A stretch of 48,684 bases of DNA from Oscillospiraceae bacterium (GCA_022509025.1 JAFLUB010000020.1:1-48684), one strand, 5' to 3'. Numbered from the stretch's first letter, positions 25,528-37,534 are shown. The notes: generated by a model not told the origin, from the letters alone. Program-made: numbers and translations.

Positions 25528-28500
25528 TTATTCAGCTTCTTCAACCTCTTCACCGTCAACAGTGATGTTAATATCCTTATATATACTCATACCTGTACCT
25601 GCAGGGATAAGCTTACCGATAATAACATTCTCTTTAAGACCAAGAAGCGGGTCAACCTTACCTTTAATAGCAGCTTCCGTAAGAACCTTTGTTGTTTCCT
25701 GGAATGACGCCGCTGAAAGGAATGAATCTGTCGCAAGAGAAGCCTTTGTGATACCAAGAAGCACAGGTGACGCGGTAGCAAACTCTGTTCCGCCCGCTTC
25801 CTTAACTCTCTCATTAGCCTCTTCAAGCTCAAACTTATCAACGAGCGAGCCTATAAGCAAATCTGTCTGGCCTGCTTCCTCAACTCTTACCTTTCTGAGC
25901 ATCTGACGCGTGATAACCTCGACGTGCTTATCGTTGATATCCACGCCCTGCATACGGTAGGTTCTCTGAACCTCACGCGAGATATATACCTGTACAGCGT
26001 GAGGACCCTTGATATGCAGAATATCGTTCGGGTTAACGCTACCTACAGTAATCTCGTCACCGGCTTCAATAACATCGCCGTCGTGTACCTTTATGCTTGA
26101 ACCATACGGAATAGTATACGTTTTTGCCTCGCCTGTTTCATCGTTCTGAACAATAACCTCTCTCTTGCGCTTCGATTCACTTATTGTGATTCTTCCGCCG
26201 ATTTCAGAGATTATAGCAAGACCCTTAGGCTTTCTCGCTTCAAACAACTCCTCGACACGGGGAAGACCCTGTGTGATATCGCTGCCCGAAGCAACGCCGC
26301 CCGCGTGGAAGGTACGCATTGTAAGCTGTGTACCCGGTTCACCGATTGACTGCGCGGCTATGATACCTACAGCCTCGCCGACATTTACAAGGTCGCCTGT
26401 TGCAAGGTTTGTTCCGTAACACTTAGCGCATACGCCAATCTTTGATTTACATGTGAGTACGCTTCTTATATAAACCTTCTCAATTCCTGCTTTTATAATA
26501 GCCGTTGCCTGGTCGTCGGTTATAAGCTCGCCGCCCTTTGCAAGCACAGCGCCTGTTTCAGGATGAATAACATCCTCCATAGCCGTACGGCCTACTATAC
26601 GGTCGTGAAGCGGCTCGATACTTTCTTTACCGTCAGTGATTTCCGTTACCCATTCGCCCTCTTCGGTTCCGCAGTCAACCTCGCGGACGATAACGTTCTG
26701 TGAAACGTCAACAAGACGACGTGTAAGATAACCCGAGTCAGCCGTACGAAGCGCCGTATCTGTAAGACCCTTACGCGCGCCGTGAGATGAAATGAAGTAC
26801 TCAAGTACGTTAAGACCTTCTCGGAAGTTAGCACGGATAGGAATTTCGACTGTACGTCCCTGAGTATCCGCCATAAGTCCGCGCATTGCGGCAAGCTGAC
26901 GAATCTGGTTAACGCTACCACGGGCTCCCGAGTCAGCCATCATGAATATCGGATTGAACTCGCCGAGGTTTTCCATCATGGCATTAGATACATCGCCGGA
27001 AGCCTTTGACCACAGCTTGATTGTCTGCTGGTATCTTTCCTCGTTTGTCAGGAAACCTGACTGATACATCTGCATGATTTCTTCGATACCCTTTTCTGTT
27101 TCTTCAAGGATATCCTTCTTCTGTGCCGGAACCTCGATATCCGACACGGCAACAGTGATAGCGCCCTTTGTTGAGTACTTATAACCTGTAGCCTTAATCT
27201 TGTCAAGCACCTCGGCTGTTTCAGAAGTACCGCATACTCTGATACACTTATCAATAATCTTTTCAAGCGCTTTTTTATCAACGATAAAGTCAATTTCCAG
27301 ATCAAATGCATTTTCAGGATTTGACCTGTCAACAAATCCGATGTTCTGCGGAATGTTATTATTGAAGATAATTCTTCCGACAGTTGTTTCAATCATCTTT
27401 GACTTTTGCTTACCGTCTACTGTGACGTTAACCTCAACGAGTATTTTCTCGTGCAGCGTTGCGCCGCCGTTATCGTAAGCAAGAAGCGCCTCGTCAAATG
27501 AAGTATATCTCTTTATAACAAGCTTCTTTATTTCATCTATAAGCTTCTTTAATGAAATCTCAACCGAACCCTCCGACAAGACAATAGTTATCGGATTGGC
27601 ATGAATCTCTGTTTCGTTCTTCATTACCTCCGGAAGCTCTTTCATGAAAGTAAGCGCATCCTCTATCTTAGTAAAGCTCTTTATCGGCTCATTTTCTTTA
27701 TAGAGAACAAGATTTTCCTCTTTCTCCATAGCGAGAAGATTATTCTTTAACAATTCAAGCTTTGCTTCATTATCAAGAATAGAGTCTATAATCCAATCGT
27801 AATGCTCCTTTGTGATGGTCAGATAATAAGAACCTAATATCATATCCTGTGTAGGAACAGTTACAGGATGTCCATCCTGCGGCTTTAAAAGGTTGTTCGC
27901 ACTGAGCATCAAAAATCTTGCCTCAGCCTGAGCCTCAGGTGACAACGGCACATGGATAGCCATCTGGTCACCGTCGAAGTCAGCGTTATACGCAGTACAA
28001 ACAAGCGGGTGCAGTTTCAGAGCATGACCTTCAACAAGACGCGGCTCAAAAGCCTGAATACCGAGTCTGTGAAGCGTAGGCGCACGGTTCAGAAGAACAG
28101 GATGCTCTTTGATAACGTCCTCAAGAACGTCCCAGACCTCCGGCTTTGTTCTTTCAACCATTCTCTTTGCGCTCTTTATATTATGCGCGAGTCCGCGCGC
28201 AACAAGCTCCTTCATTACGAACGGCTTAAACAGCTCAATAGCCATTTCCTTCGGGAGTCCGCACTGATATATCTTCATCTCAGGACCTACGACGATAACC
28301 GAACGTCCTGAGTAGTCAACACGCTTACCGAGAAGGTTCTGACGGAAACGACCCTGCTTACCCTTAAGCATATCTGAAAGGGATTTAAGAGGTCTGTTAC
28401 CCGGACCTGTTACCGTTCTGCCGCGTCTGCCGTTATTTATAAGCGCGTCCACAGCTTCCTGGAGCATACGTTTTTCGTTTCTGATAATGATATCAGGCGC

Positions 28501-29325
28501 GCCCAATTCAAGAAGTCTCTTTAAACGGTTGTTTCTGTTTATAACACGTCTGTAAAGGTCGTTAAGATCCGAAGTTGCAAAACGTCCGCCGTCGAGCTGA
28601 ACCATAGGTCTAAGCTCCGGAGGAATAACAGGGATAACCGTCATAATCATCCACTCGGGACGGTTGCCGGAAATTCTGAACGCCTCAACTATTTCAAGTC
28701 TTTTTATAATTCTTGATTTTTTCTGACCCTGTGACGCTTCAAGCTCTTCCTTCAGTTCTTCGGAAAGCTTTTCAAGATCAATACCTTCAAGAAGGGATTT
28801 AATCGCTTCCGCGCCCATACCCGCCTTGAATTTATCACCGTACTTTTCATACGCCTCGCGGTATTCCGCCTCTGTCAGAATCTGATTCTGCATAAGTCCC
28901 GTACCGCCCGGATCGGTTACGATATATGCCGCAAAGTACAGTACCTTTTCCAGCTGACGCGGTGAAAGGTCTATAATAAGTCCCATTGATGAAGGAACGC
29001 CCTTGAAGTACCATATATGCGAAACAGGCGTTGCCAGTTCGATATGACCCATTCTTTCACGTCTTACCTTCGCTTTGGTTACTTCAACTCCGCAGCGTTC
29101 ACAGATTTTTCCCTTAAATCTTATTTTCTTGTACTTACCGCAGTGACATTCCCAGTCCTTTGTCGGACCGAAAATCTTTTCGCAGAACAATCCGTCCTTT
29201 TCAGGCTTCAGCGTGCGGTAGTTTATGGTTTCCGGCTTCAGGACTTCACCGTGTGACCAACTCAATATTGTCTCGGGAGAAGCTAAGCCTATTTTAATTG
29301 CTTCAAAGCTGTTAAATTCTAACAT
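25528..29325 (-). CDS. rpoC: RNA polymerase beta' subunit
   Basis: The 1265-aa product has the N-terminal zinc ribbon [20 protein letters not shown], catalytic triad [14 protein letters not shown], the [20 protein letters not shown] trigger-loop region, the second zinc site [13 protein letters not shown] and the C-terminal [20 protein letters not shown]. It is slightly longer than B. subtilis beta'. It lies 44 nt after rpoB with GGAGG before the ATG, and ends at a strong terminator. It closes the active centre of RNA polymerase with rpoB. Confidence 0.98.
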   Translation of the reverse strand: MLEFNSFEAIKIGLASPETILSWSHGEVLKPETINYRTLKPEKDGLFCEKIFGPTKDWECHCGKYKKIRFKGKICERCGVEVTKAKVRRERMGHIELATPVSHIWYFKGVPSSMGLIIDLSPRQLEKVLYFAAYIVTDPGGTGLMQNQILTEAEYREAYEKYGDKFKAGMGAEAIKSLLEGIDLEKLSEELKEELEASQGQKKSRIIKRLEIVEAFRISGNRPEWMIMTVIPVIPPELRPMVQLDGGRFATSDLNDLYRRVINRNNRLKRLLELGAPDIIIRNEKRMLQEAVDALINNGRRGRTVTGPGNRPLKSLSDMLKGKQGRFRQNLLGKRVDYSGRSVIVVGPEMKIYQCGLPKEMAIELFKPFVMKELVARGLAHNIKSAKRMVERTKPEVWDVLEDVIKEHPVLLNRAPTLHRLGIQAFEPRLVEGHALKLHPLVCTAYNADFDGDQMAIHVPLSPEAQAEARFLMLSANNLLKPQDGHPVTVPTQDMILGSYYLTITKEHYDWIIDSILDNEAKLELLKNNLLAMEKEENLVLYKENEPIKSFTKIEDALTFMKELPEVMKNETEIHANPITIVLSEGSVEISLKKLIDEIKKLVIKRYTSFDEALLAYDNGGATLHEKILVEVNVTVDGKQKSKMIETTVGRIIFNNNIPQNIGFVDRSNPENAFDLEIDFIVDKKALEKIIDKCIRVCGTSETAEVLDKIKATGYKYSTKGAITVAVSDIEVPAQKKDILEETEKGIEEIMQMYQSGFLTNEERYQQTIKLWSKASGDVSNAMMENLGEFNPIFMMADSGARGSVNQIRQLAAMRGLMADTQGRTVEIPIRANFREGLNVLEYFISSHGARKGLTDTALRTADSGYLTRRLVDVSQNVIVREVDCGTEEGEWVTEITDGKESIEPLHDRIVGRTAMEDVIHPETGAVLAKGGELITDDQATAIIKAGIEKVYIRSVLTCKSKIGVCAKCYGTNLATGDLVNVGEAVGIIAAQSIGEPGTQLTMRTFHAGGVASGSDITQGLPRVEELFEARKPKGLAIISEIGGRITISESKRKREVIVQNDETGEAKTYTIPYGSSIKVHDGDVIEAGDEITVGSVNPNDILHIKGPHAVQVYISREVQRTYRMQGVDINDKHVEVITRQMLRKVRVEEAGQTDLLIGSLVDKFELEEANERVKEAGGTEFATASPVLLGITKASLATDSFLSAASFQETTKVLTEAAIKGKVDPLLGLKENVIIGKLIPAGTGMSIYKDINITVDGEEVEEAE

Positions 29326-29369
29326 TTAAAAACCTCCATAGTCTATTAACAAGTCTAATTCACACGTTT

Positions 29370-32300
29370 TTAGAAATCATCATCGTCGAAATCATCGTCA
29401 TAGTCGTCAATTTCTTCATCGGCGATGTCACTGTCGAAATCATCGTCGTCAAAATCTCCGTCTAAAACCATACTTGCATCGTCGAGGTCATCCTCTTCAA
29501 GCGTATCGGAAATTCCGTCCTTATCCTCCATCGCCTGCATCAGATCTTCGCTGACAACGACATCATCATCGTCTTCAAATGAAGCGTCAATATCAATCTC
29601 TTCCATATTGTGGTTAAGAATACGAATATCAAGCGCAAGCGACTGCAATTCCTTAACCATAACCTTAAATGATTCCGGAACTCCTGACTTAGGAATATTC
29701 TCTCCCTTTACGATTGCCTCATATGTCTTTACACGACCCACAATATCGTCTGATTTAACTGTCAATATCTCCTGCAGAGTATAAGCCGCGCCGTAAGCCT
29801 CAAGAGCCCAAACCTCCATCTCACCGAAACGCTGTCCGCCAAACTGAGCCTTACCGCCCAGAGGCTGCTGAGTAACCAGTGAATACGGACCTGTTGAACG
29901 CGCGTGTATCTTATCGTCAACAAGGTGGTGCAGCTTCAGGTAGTACATGACTCCGACCGTAACAGGGTTATCAAACTTCTCACCCGTGCGTCCGTCATAT
30001 ACAACCGATTTGAAGTCAGGTCTCAGACCCGCTTCCTTGAACGCAAGCTTCAGATCCTCGTCCTGCGCACCGTCGAATACAGGAGTTGCAAGCTTAATGA
30101 ATCTGCCTTCTCTTGCATTGTCTTTAGCATGAAGTATATTTTCTCTGAAGTTATCATCTATTATTGTATTTTCAAGCTCCTGTCTTGTTTTAAGACTTAA
30201 GCATCTGTAAGCGTAGCCTAAGTGCATTTCAAGCACCTGTCCGATATTCATACGTGAAGGCACGCCCAGAGGGTTAAGCACTATCTGCAGCGGTGTACCG
30301 TCCTCCAGGAACGGCATATCCTCCTGCGGAAGCACACGGGATACGACACCCTTGTTACCGTGACGTCCCGCCATCTTATCGCCGACAGATATCTTTCTCT
30401 TCTGAGCGATGATGCAGCGTACAACCTCATTCACGCCCGGTGAAAGCTCGTCGCCGTTTTCACGCGTAAACTTATGAACATCTATAATTATACCCTGTTC
30501 TCCGTGAGGAACGCGAAGTGAAGTATCTCTTACCTCTCTCGCCTTCTCACCGAAGATTGCGCGGAGAAGTCTTTCCTCTGCGGTAAGCTCTGTTTCACCC
30601 TTTGGCGTTACCTTACCAACAAGGATATCTCCGGCGTGAACCTCTGCGCCGACTCTGATGATACCTTGTTCATCAAGGTCCTTCAGAGCGTCCTCGGATA
30701 CATTCGGGATATCTCTTGTTATTTCCTCGGGACCAAGCTTTGTATCACGCGCTTCGCATTCATATTCCTCCATATGGATTGATGTGAACACATCGTTCTT
30801 AACAAGCTCCTCGCTTATCAAAACAGCGTCCTCGTAGTTATATCCTTCCCAGGTCATGAAGCCTATGAGGATATTTTTACCGAGAGCCAACTCACCGTTA
30901 TCCATTGCCGGACCGTCCGCGATTACGTCGTTTCTCTTTACTCTTTCGCCCTTAACTACTATAGGTCTCTGGTTTATACAGCAGCTCTGGTTTGAACGGG
31001 CGAATTTTATAAGCTTATGATTATGCTTTATGCCGCTGTCGCCTTTTATTACTATTAAATCGGAAGAAACCTTTTCAACTACGCCGTCTTCCTTTGCAAG
31101 AACGGCGCTTCCGCTGTCTTTAGCAATCTTATGCTCAATACCTGTTCCGACAATCGGTGAATCGGTTGTAAGAAGCGGCACTGCCTGACACTGCATGTTT
31201 GAACCCATCAGCGCTCTGTTAGCGTCATCGTTTTCAAGGAACGGGATACAAGCCGTAACAACCGATACAAGCTGTCTCGGTGATACGTCCATGTAATCAA
31301 TTCTATCAGCCGGCACTTCCAATATTTCATCACGGAAACGCGCGCTGACCTTTTTATCGAGGAAATGCCCGTCCTCGTCAAGAGGCTCGTTCGCCTGAGC
31401 GACGATATATTCATCCTCTGTATCGGCTGTCATGTAAACTATCTCATCGGTTACACAGCCTGTTTCCTTATCAACCTTTCTGTACGGAGCTTCAATGAAT
31501 CCGTACTGGTCAATTCTCGCGAATGTAGCAAGTGATGTGATAAGACCGATGTTAGGACCTTCCGGCGTCTCTATCGGACACATTCTTCCATAGTGCGAAT
31601 AGTGAACGTCACGCACTTCGAATCCGGCTCTTTCTCTTGAAAGACCGCCCGGACCCAATGCTGAAATTCTTCTCTTGTGACGAACCTCGGCAAGCGGGTT
31701 CGGCTGGTCCATGAACTGCGAAAGCTGTGATGAACCGAAGAATTCATTTATAGTAGCTATTATAGGTCTTATATTAATAAGCGATGTAGGTGTTATTATT
31801 TCAAGCTCCTGCGTAGACATTCTTTCTCTAACGGTTCTTTCCATACGTGAAAGACCGATTCTGAACTGGTTCTGCAAAAGCTCACCCACGCAGCGAACAC
31901 GTCTGTTTCCGAGATGGTCGATATCGTCAATAGTACCAAGACCGTTTGCAAGGTTCATGCAGTAGTTTACAGACGCGAACATATCATCTATAATAATATG
32001 CTTCGGAGCAAGCTCATCAACTCTTGCCCAGATTTGTTCACGAAGCTCTTCTTCCGTTTCAGCAGTCTTAACGATTTCTTCAATAACAGATTTTCTTACA
32101 GTCGGAACCGGGAAGTTCTCAATCTCAAAATCTATATACTCGCTAAGGTGTACCATATTATTAGAAAAAACTCTGACCTTCTTACCTTCTATAAGAAGCT
32201 CCACCTTATTGATTCCCGCTTTTTCAATCTGCATTGCGAGTTCTGCGCTCAATGCTGCGCCCTCTTCGGCAATAATCTCGCCCGTTCTCGGGTCAACAGC

Positions 32301-33176
32301 AGCCTCGGCAAGAGTCTTACCCTTTATTCTTGAAGAAAGAGCCATTTTTTTATTGAACTTATATCTTCCGACCTTCGCCAAGTCATAACGCTTAGGATCG
32401 AAGAACATATTCATGATAAGAGACTCGGCGTTTTCCACGTTAAGCGGTTCGCCAGGACGAAGTCTTTTATAGATTTCAAGAAGTCCCTCGTCTCTTGACT
32501 CTGTTGTATCCTTTTCAAATGTTGCAAGAAGCTTTGTATCTTCACCGAACATATCAAGTATTTCCGCGTTTGTGCCGAGACCCATGGCTCTTAAAAGCAC
32601 CGTTACGGGTAACTTTCTTGTTCTGTCTATTCTTACTGAGAACACATCGTTTGAATCTGTTTCGTATTCAAGCCACGCGCCTCTGTAAGGAATAATTGTA
32701 GCTTTGTAGAGCGGCTTACCTGTCTTGTCGCGCTCAAATTCATAGTACATACCCGGAGATCTCGTGAGCTGGCTGACAATAACACGCTCCGCTCCGTTGA
32801 TTATAAATGTTCCCTGCTCTGTCATCAGCGGGAAGTCACCCATAAAAATTTCCTGTTCCTTGATTTCACCTGTTTCGGTATTGATAAGTCTTACGCTTAC
32901 CTTTAAGGGAGCCGCGTATTTCGCATCTCTTTCCTTACATTCCTCAACGGTGTACTTCGAGTTGTACTCAAGGCGGTAATCAAAAAATTCCAGAACGAGC
33001 TTTCCCGCATGGTCTGTGACCGGGGAAATATCATGGAATATTTCCTTGAGTCCCTCTTCCAGGAACCATTTGTAGGAATTTTTCTGTACCTCTATAAGGT
33101 TGGGCATTTCCAGAACCTCTTTGATTTTGGAATAGCTCAGACGTACATTTTTTCCTGCTTCTACTTCATGCACCAT
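29370..33176 (-). CDS. rpoB: RNA polymerase beta subunit
   Basis: The 1268-aa product has classic RpoB segments: the rifampicin-pocket region [19 protein letters not shown] then [26 protein letters not shown], and the C-terminal [20 protein letters not shown]. An Asp/Glu-rich tail (about the last 80 residues) ends in DDDDF repeats, a feature of some clostridial RpoB proteins. GAGGTGA precedes the start. The usual upstream rplKAJL cluster is absent: the neighbour is a divergent dnaD gene, so rpoBC has its own promoter here. Confidence 0.98.
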   Translation of the reverse strand: MVHEVEAGKNVRLSYSKIKEVLEMPNLIEVQKNSYKWFLEEGLKEIFHDISPVTDHAGKLVLEFFDYRLEYNSKYTVEECKERDAKYAAPLKVSVRLINTETGEIKEQEIFMGDFPLMTEQGTFIINGAERVIVSQLTRSPGMYYEFERDKTGKPLYKATIIPYRGAWLEYETDSNDVFSVRIDRTRKLPVTVLLRAMGLGTNAEILDMFGEDTKLLATFEKDTTESRDEGLLEIYKRLRPGEPLNVENAESLIMNMFFDPKRYDLAKVGRYKFNKKMALSSRIKGKTLAEAAVDPRTGEIIAEEGAALSAELAMQIEKAGINKVELLIEGKKVRVFSNNMVHLSEYIDFEIENFPVPTVRKSVIEEIVKTAETEEELREQIWARVDELAPKHIIIDDMFASVNYCMNLANGLGTIDDIDHLGNRRVRCVGELLQNQFRIGLSRMERTVRERMSTQELEIITPTSLINIRPIIATINEFFGSSQLSQFMDQPNPLAEVRHKRRISALGPGGLSRERAGFEVRDVHYSHYGRMCPIETPEGPNIGLITSLATFARIDQYGFIEAPYRKVDKETGCVTDEIVYMTADTEDEYIVAQANEPLDEDGHFLDKKVSARFRDEILEVPADRIDYMDVSPRQLVSVVTACIPFLENDDANRALMGSNMQCQAVPLLTTDSPIVGTGIEHKIAKDSGSAVLAKEDGVVEKVSSDLIVIKGDSGIKHNHKLIKFARSNQSCCINQRPIVVKGERVKRNDVIADGPAMDNGELALGKNILIGFMTWEGYNYEDAVLISEELVKNDVFTSIHMEEYECEARDTKLGPEEITRDIPNVSEDALKDLDEQGIIRVGAEVHAGDILVGKVTPKGETELTAEERLLRAIFGEKAREVRDTSLRVPHGEQGIIIDVHKFTRENGDELSPGVNEVVRCIIAQKRKISVGDKMAGRHGNKGVVSRVLPQEDMPFLEDGTPLQIVLNPLGVPSRMNIGQVLEMHLGYAYRCLSLKTRQELENTIIDDNFRENILHAKDNAREGRFIKLATPVFDGAQDEDLKLAFKEAGLRPDFKSVVYDGRTGEKFDNPVTVGVMYYLKLHHLVDDKIHARSTGPYSLVTQQPLGGKAQFGGQRFGEMEVWALEAYGAAYTLQEILTVKSDDIVGRVKTYEAIVKGENIPKSGVPESFKVMVKELQSLALDIRILNHNMEEIDIDASFEDDDDVVVSEDLMQAMEDKDGISDTLEEDDLDDASMVLDGDFDDDDFDSDIADEEIDDYDDDFDDDDF

Positions 33177-33256
33177 TTTATTAAATCACCTCATCATTAT
33201 TAAGTAGTTCAGTGTTTTGCCTTTTATCCTTAAATTTCTTCCCAAAATTTTCAGGG

Positions 33257-33285
33257 TTGCATTTTGTATATATTTATGGTATAAT
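33257..33285 (+). promoter_or_regulatory. plus-strand sigma-A promoter in the rpoB-dnaD divergent region
   Basis: TTGCAT, a 17-nt spacer, then TATAAT. It would give a roughly 200-nt leader to the dnaD-like gene. It overlaps the region where the rpoB promoter must lie, so the two may interfere. I could not assign a convincing rpoB -10/-35. Confidence 0.55.
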
Positions 33286-33421
33286 ACATACAATGTTAAT
33301 GTGAAATTAAGAGGATAGTACCCCTATTTTATACTAGAGTACAGTTTATTATATTATCACAATTTTCCCGCACTGTCAATAGCTGTAGCGGTATTTTTTT
33401 TGATATTTTTTCGGAATTTTC

Positions 33422-33451
33422 TTTACATTTAATACAGAGTTGATATATAAT
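33422..33451 (+). promoter_or_regulatory. proximal promoter of the dnaD-like gene
   Basis: TTTACA, an 18-nt spacer, then TATAAT, ending 37 nt before the start codon. Confidence 0.6.
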
Positions 33452-33488
33452 AAAAGTCAGTAATAAATTATATAACGGAGAAAAAATT

Positions 33489-34427
33489 ATGCCTAATTTT
33501 AATTGTAAGATTGATTTTATACCGGTTTCATCGGACTTTATAGAAAACCACATGCCGCAGGCGAACGGCGCGTATGTGAAGGTTTATCTTCTCGCGCTGT
33601 CTCTCGCAGTTTCGGGAAAGTCCATGTCTACCGGTGAGATGGCAGGAAATCTGAATCTTTTGGAAAGCGACGTTGTTAACGCTCTTGAATACTGGAATAA
33701 AAACGGCGCTCTCAGATACGATAATGAAAATGTTCTTTTCGGCGCGGCTAAGCCTTCCGAAAAGACAGATGAAATAACAAACAAAAAAAGCATGGAGCAG
33801 ATTACGGAGGAAATGACAAATAACAAGGCTCTTGCCGATTTATGTACCATTTCACAGGAAATTCTTGAAAAACCGCTTCGTAATCGTGATATAGAAACAC
33901 TTTACTGGTTTTATGACGAGCTTGGACTTTCGCCTGAGGTTATAACCATGCTTCTTGAATATTGTGTTTCAAAGGATAAGCGCAGCATGAGCTATATAGA
34001 AAAGGTAGCAATTTCATGGCATAAAAACGGTATAATAACGATTGACGCGGCGGACAGATTTATCACCGAGGAAAAAGAAAAAAGCGGATATTTCGGTTCA
34101 CTCAAGAAACTGTTTGGAATTGAAAACAGGAACTTTTCAAAGACTGAGGAAACATATCTTAAAACATGGCGCGATGATTACGGCATGGATGAGAACATGG
34201 TCGGACTTGCGTATGAATATTGTATTATGCAGACAAGCAAGCTGTCTTTCCCATATATGAATTCAATTATAAAAAGATGGAATGAACTTGGTATAAAGAC
34301 GGTACCGCAGGCTGAAAAGGATCATGAAGATTTTAAAAATAAAAACAAACAGAATGGTCTTACTGTTTTTGACGATGACAGTGTCAATTATGACGAACTG
34401 GAAAGAATAATGCAGGATAAGATGTAA
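33489..34427 (+). CDS. dnaD: DnaD-domain primosomal protein
   Basis: The 312-aa product has an N-terminal winged-helix-like region (about 1-80) and two DnaD C-terminal (DDBH2-type) domains. The first contains GLSPEVITMLLEYCV and SYIEKVAISWHKNGI; the second contains YGMDENMVGLAYEYCI and PYMNSIIKRWNELGI. DnaD remodels DNA and helps load the replicative helicase at origins and stalled forks. Its likely partner, the DnaI-like ATPase, is at 41.8 kb. GGAG precedes the ATG. Confidence 0.9.
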   Translation: MPNFNCKIDFIPVSSDFIENHMPQANGAYVKVYLLALSLAVSGKSMSTGEMAGNLNLLESDVVNALEYWNKNGALRYDNENVLFGAAKPSEKTDEITNKKSMEQITEEMTNNKALADLCTISQEILEKPLRNRDIETLYWFYDELGLSPEVITMLLEYCVSKDKRSMSYIEKVAISWHKNGIITIDAADRFITEEKEKSGYFGSLKKLFGIENRNFSKTEETYLKTWRDDYGMDENMVGLAYEYCIMQTSKLSFPYMNSIIKRWNELGIKTVPQAEKDHEDFKNKNKQNGLTVFDDDSVNYDELERIMQDKM

Positions 34428-34431
34428 TAAC

Positions 34432-34608
34432 AGGGGCTGCCCAATTTAGTGCAGAACGTTTAAAGGCATGAATATTATAATTATAAAACAAAAAGGTTCG
34501 AGTTTTGGAAAAAGCCTTTAAACTACGAACAAAACTCACCACTTGGAGTACCATCGTACGCCGTCGGGTGAGTTTTGTCCGTTCTGCATCTAAATTCAAT
34601 CAGCCCCT
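34432..34608. repeat. 177-bp three-stem inverted-repeat element
   Basis: The ends AGGGGCTG-(CCC)-AATTTAG-TGCAGAACG and its near-exact reverse complement form a ~28-bp terminal inverted repeat. Inside are two more stems: GTTTAAAGGC / GCCTTTAAAC (34,458-34,523) and CAAAACTCACC / GGGTGAGTTTTG (about 34,530-34,577). There is no reading frame of note. It is MITE-like and fills the gap between dnaD and the rsmF-like gene; it could also act as an RNA structure or terminator. Confidence 0.7.
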
Positions 34609-34631
34609 CTGCTTATATAAGGAGAAAATTT

Positions 34632-35984
34632 ATGAAGTTACCGGAAAAATTTGAACTTCGGATGAAAGAAATGTTAAAAAATGAGTATGACAATTTTTTT
34701 AAATCTATGAATAACGCTCCTATTTTTACCGGAATACGTATAAACACGTCAAAGGTCGGAGCAGACAAGGCAATTGTTTCGGAGTTTGGAGAACTTCGGA
34801 AAGTGCCATGGTGCGAAAACGGTTATTACGCCGATAAGTCAATTATTTCAGGTAACCATCCCTATCACATTGCCGGGCTTTTCTATTTTCAGGAGCCGTC
34901 TGCGATGTCAACCGTTTCCGCGCTGCCGATAGAAGAAGATGATTATATTCTCGACCTGTGCGCCGCGCCGGGCGGTAAGGCGACACAGGCGGGCGCGCTT
35001 TTAGGCAAGGACGGTCTGCTTGTTGCAAACGAGATTGTCAGAAACCGTTCCGCTATTCTGTCTGATAATATAGAACGTTTCGGTTTATCTGATACAATAG
35101 TCACAAACGAAACACCGCAAAGGCTTAGTGAAAAATACCCGAACTTTTTTGACAAAATAATAGTTGATGCGCCATGCAGCGGCGAGGGAATGTTCCGCAA
35201 GGAGCCTCAGGCGATAGACGAATGGAGCGAGGAGCATACATTATCCTGCGGTGTAAGGCAAAAGCATATTCTTGACTGCGCTATGAAAATGTTAAAGGGC
35301 GGCGGGTATATTGTGTATTCCACCTGCACATTTGCGCCTGCGGAAAATGAGCAGGTGTGCGCGTATATGCTCGAAAATTATAATGTAGAGCTTATAAAGC
35401 CTCAAAATCTCGATATGCTTTCATGTGGTAAAACAGAATGGTCAGGTTCAGATTATAACATGGAAAATACACGCCGTATTTTTCCGCATAGGCAAAACGG
35501 CGAGGGACACTTTGTCGCGCTGTTCCATAGTCTTGATAATGGAGACAGAGAAATTCAAAAGAAAAATAAAACAAAAAATGACGGCGAAAAACTATACCGT
35601 GAATTTGAAAAGGAATTTTTAAATACAACTCTTGACGGTGAATTCTGTTTATTTGGTGAAAACTTATATTTAAAGCCTGAATGTATAGACATAGATAAAA
35701 TTAAAACAGTCCGCGCCGGACTTCATCTCGGAATATGCCGTAAAAATCGTTTTGAGCCGTCACACGCTCTATGCCTTGCGCTTAAGAAAGAAGATTTTAA
35801 AAATTCAATCGACTTCCCGTGCGACAGTGATATACTAAAAAAATACCTCATGGGTGAAACTATAGACTGTGATAAAAAAGGATGGTGCGCCGTTACGGTA
35901 AACGGCTTCCCTATCGGTTGGGGTAAAGCTTCAAACGGTATGCTTAAAAACCACTTTCCTAAATTTATGAGATTAAAAAAATGA
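34632..35984 (+). CDS. rsmF: RsmF/RsmB-like 16S rRNA m5C methyltransferase
   Basis: The 450-aa NOL1/NOP2/Sun-type enzyme has SAM motif LDLCAAPGGKATQAGALL and catalytic motifs DAPCSGEGMFRKEP (motif IV) and YSTCTFAPAENEQVC (motif VI). The extra C-terminal ~130 residues form the PUA-like region of RsmF/YebU. It methylates a specific cytosine of 16S rRNA. AAGGAG lies 7 nt before ATG 34,632. A longer frame would run into the preceding repeat element and is rejected. Confidence 0.9.
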   Translation: MKLPEKFELRMKEMLKNEYDNFFKSMNNAPIFTGIRINTSKVGADKAIVSEFGELRKVPWCENGYYADKSIISGNHPYHIAGLFYFQEPSAMSTVSALPIEEDDYILDLCAAPGGKATQAGALLGKDGLLVANEIVRNRSAILSDNIERFGLSDTIVTNETPQRLSEKYPNFFDKIIVDAPCSGEGMFRKEPQAIDEWSEEHTLSCGVRQKHILDCAMKMLKGGGYIVYSTCTFAPAENEQVCAYMLENYNVELIKPQNLDMLSCGKTEWSGSDYNMENTRRIFPHRQNGEGHFVALFHSLDNGDREIQKKNKTKNDGEKLYREFEKEFLNTTLDGEFCLFGENLYLKPECIDIDKIKTVRAGLHLGICRKNRFEPSHALCLALKKEDFKNSIDFPCDSDILKKYLMGETIDCDKKGWCAVTVNGFPIGWGKASNGMLKNHFPKFMRLKK

Positions 35985-36023
35985 CTGCCATAAAACGGTA
36001 AAGTAAACAGTTTTATGGCAGTC
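35983..36023. terminator. intrinsic terminator between rsmF-like gene and MATE gene
   Basis: The 14-bp perfect stem GACTGCCATAAAAC / GTTTTATGGCAGTC overlaps the rsmF stop. On the minus strand it is followed by ATTTTTTT, so it best serves the MATE transcript. Confidence 0.8.
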
Positions 36024-36047
36024 TGCCAGACAGTGTAAAATGCGAAG

Positions 36048-37388
36048 TTATGAATTGTCTTTCATTCTTCGCATTATTGATATACAGATAGTATATGATA
36101 TAATCACTGACGCATAATCGGCAATTGCGGTAGTGTAAATTACTCCATTCATTCCAAACAGATGATTCAGTATGTACAATACAGGAATAAATAGGATACC
36201 TTGTCTGCACAGGTTTAGGAAAAATGATGCCAATGCTTTTCCCATAGCCTGTATTGTGCCTGAACCGATAAACATAAGCCCAAGTATCGGTCCCGCAATT
36301 TGCAGCGCAACTAATATTTTCTTACCATACATAATTACTTCTGAATCGTTAATAAATGCTCTTATGAGCGGTTCTTTTGCAAAAACCATTATAGCAGTAA
36401 GTACCGTTCCTAAAACTACTGCACTGATTGATGAAAATTTAAAGACCGATATTAAGCGTTTTTTATTTCCCGCGCCGTAATTATATCCAATAAGCGGCTG
36501 TATTCCTGCGCTCAAACCAAGCAATATATACACCGCTACAGTATTTATTTTCATAGCGACACCCATTCCCGCAACTACCGCATCGCCGTAACTTACAAGA
36601 ATTCTATTCAATAGTATATTAGCGACCGTAGCGAGCAGTGAACTTACAGTTGACGGGAAACCTATTGTCAATACATCTTTTATAGTAGACACGCCCGGAA
36701 AGTAATCCTTTATGTTTATTGACAGAATCGTTGTTTTCTTGAAAAAATAAGCCGTATAAACAACGCATGCCATAACGTTTCCTATAACAGTAGCCAACGC
36801 AGCTCCCATAACGCCCCATTTTAAAACAAGAATCATAATAGGGTCAAGAATAATATTGACTATTGTTCCTACCATATTACCAATCATTGCGTTTTTTGCT
36901 GCGCCTTCGCTTCGGATTATATTTCCGATAGACCCGCTTAAAATAACAAACGGACCTCCCAAAGCGATACAGATAAGATAACTTTTTGTATGCTCATATG
37001 TATTTTCATTTGTTCCAAGCATTCTTAAAATCGGTTCTATTCCTATCAATACAACAGCTCCCATAATTATACCGCAAAAAATGGCAGTATAGAAACAGAA
37101 TGACGATACTTTCTTTGCTACATCCTGCCGTTTCATTCCGAGCATTCTGGAAATAACCGAACTGCCTCCCACTCCAAGAAGACTGGAAAAAGCTATAAAA
37201 ATAAGAAATACCGGCGCAGCTAATGATACTGCCGAAACCATAAGAGAGTCACCGGTTTGACCTATAAAATATGTATCTGCCATATTATATATAATTGTAA
37301 CAAGCATGGAAAGTATAGTTGGCAGAGCCATACTTATAACCGCTTTCGATACAGGCGCATTTTCAAATAAATCATTTCTCTCGTTCAT
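36048..37388 (-). CDS. MATE family efflux transporter
   Basis: The 446-aa product has twelve predicted transmembrane helices in two homologous halves. The N-terminus has the usual FENAPVSKAVISMALPTILS and YNMADTYFIGQTGD; the second half contains GLSAGIQPLIGYNYGAG. This places it in the NorM/DinF-like MATE group of Na+- or H+-coupled exporters. AGGAGG lies upstream of ATG 37,388, and a TTGACA promoter is nearby. The substrate is unknown. Confidence 0.93.
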   Translation of the reverse strand: MNERNDLFENAPVSKAVISMALPTILSMLVTIIYNMADTYFIGQTGDSLMVSAVSLAAPVFLIFIAFSSLLGVGGSSVISRMLGMKRQDVAKKVSSFCFYTAIFCGIIMGAVVLIGIEPILRMLGTNENTYEHTKSYLICIALGGPFVILSGSIGNIIRSEGAAKNAMIGNMVGTIVNIILDPIMILVLKWGVMGAALATVIGNVMACVVYTAYFFKKTTILSINIKDYFPGVSTIKDVLTIGFPSTVSSLLATVANILLNRILVSYGDAVVAGMGVAMKINTVAVYILLGLSAGIQPLIGYNYGAGNKKRLISVFKFSSISAVVLGTVLTAIMVFAKEPLIRAFINDSEVIMYGKKILVALQIAGPILGLMFIGSGTIQAMGKALASFFLNLCRQGILFIPVLYILNHLFGMNGVIYTTAIADYASVIISYTICISIMRRMKDNS

Positions 37389-37408
37389 TATATCTCCTCC
37401 TGTTATAC

Positions 37409-37437
37409 AACATATCATCGCAATATTATTTTGTCAA
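37409..37437 (-). promoter_or_regulatory. sigma-A promoter of the MATE gene
   Basis: In the minus sense, TTGACA, a 17-nt spacer, then TATGTT, about 20 nt upstream of the start codon. Confidence 0.6.
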
Positions 37438-37492
37438 TACTTCTATTAGTATTTATTATGATTTTATATATAACACGTAGTAGTTGAATAGA

Positions 37493-37534
37493 AAAACGGA
37501 TAGAAATATTAGTTAAAATATTTCTATCCGTTTT
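37493..37534 (-). terminator. intrinsic terminator of the stalk-domain protein gene
   Basis: The 18-bp stem AAAACGGATAGAAATATT pairs with its reverse complement across a 6-nt loop, with T-runs on both sides. It lies 43 bp past the stop of the 37,577 gene. Confidence 0.8.

Noticed and set aside
33203-33350. Ribosomal protein L10-type or other leader RNA for rpoB
   Set aside because: No kink-turn motif or stable structure is visible, and rplJL is absent.
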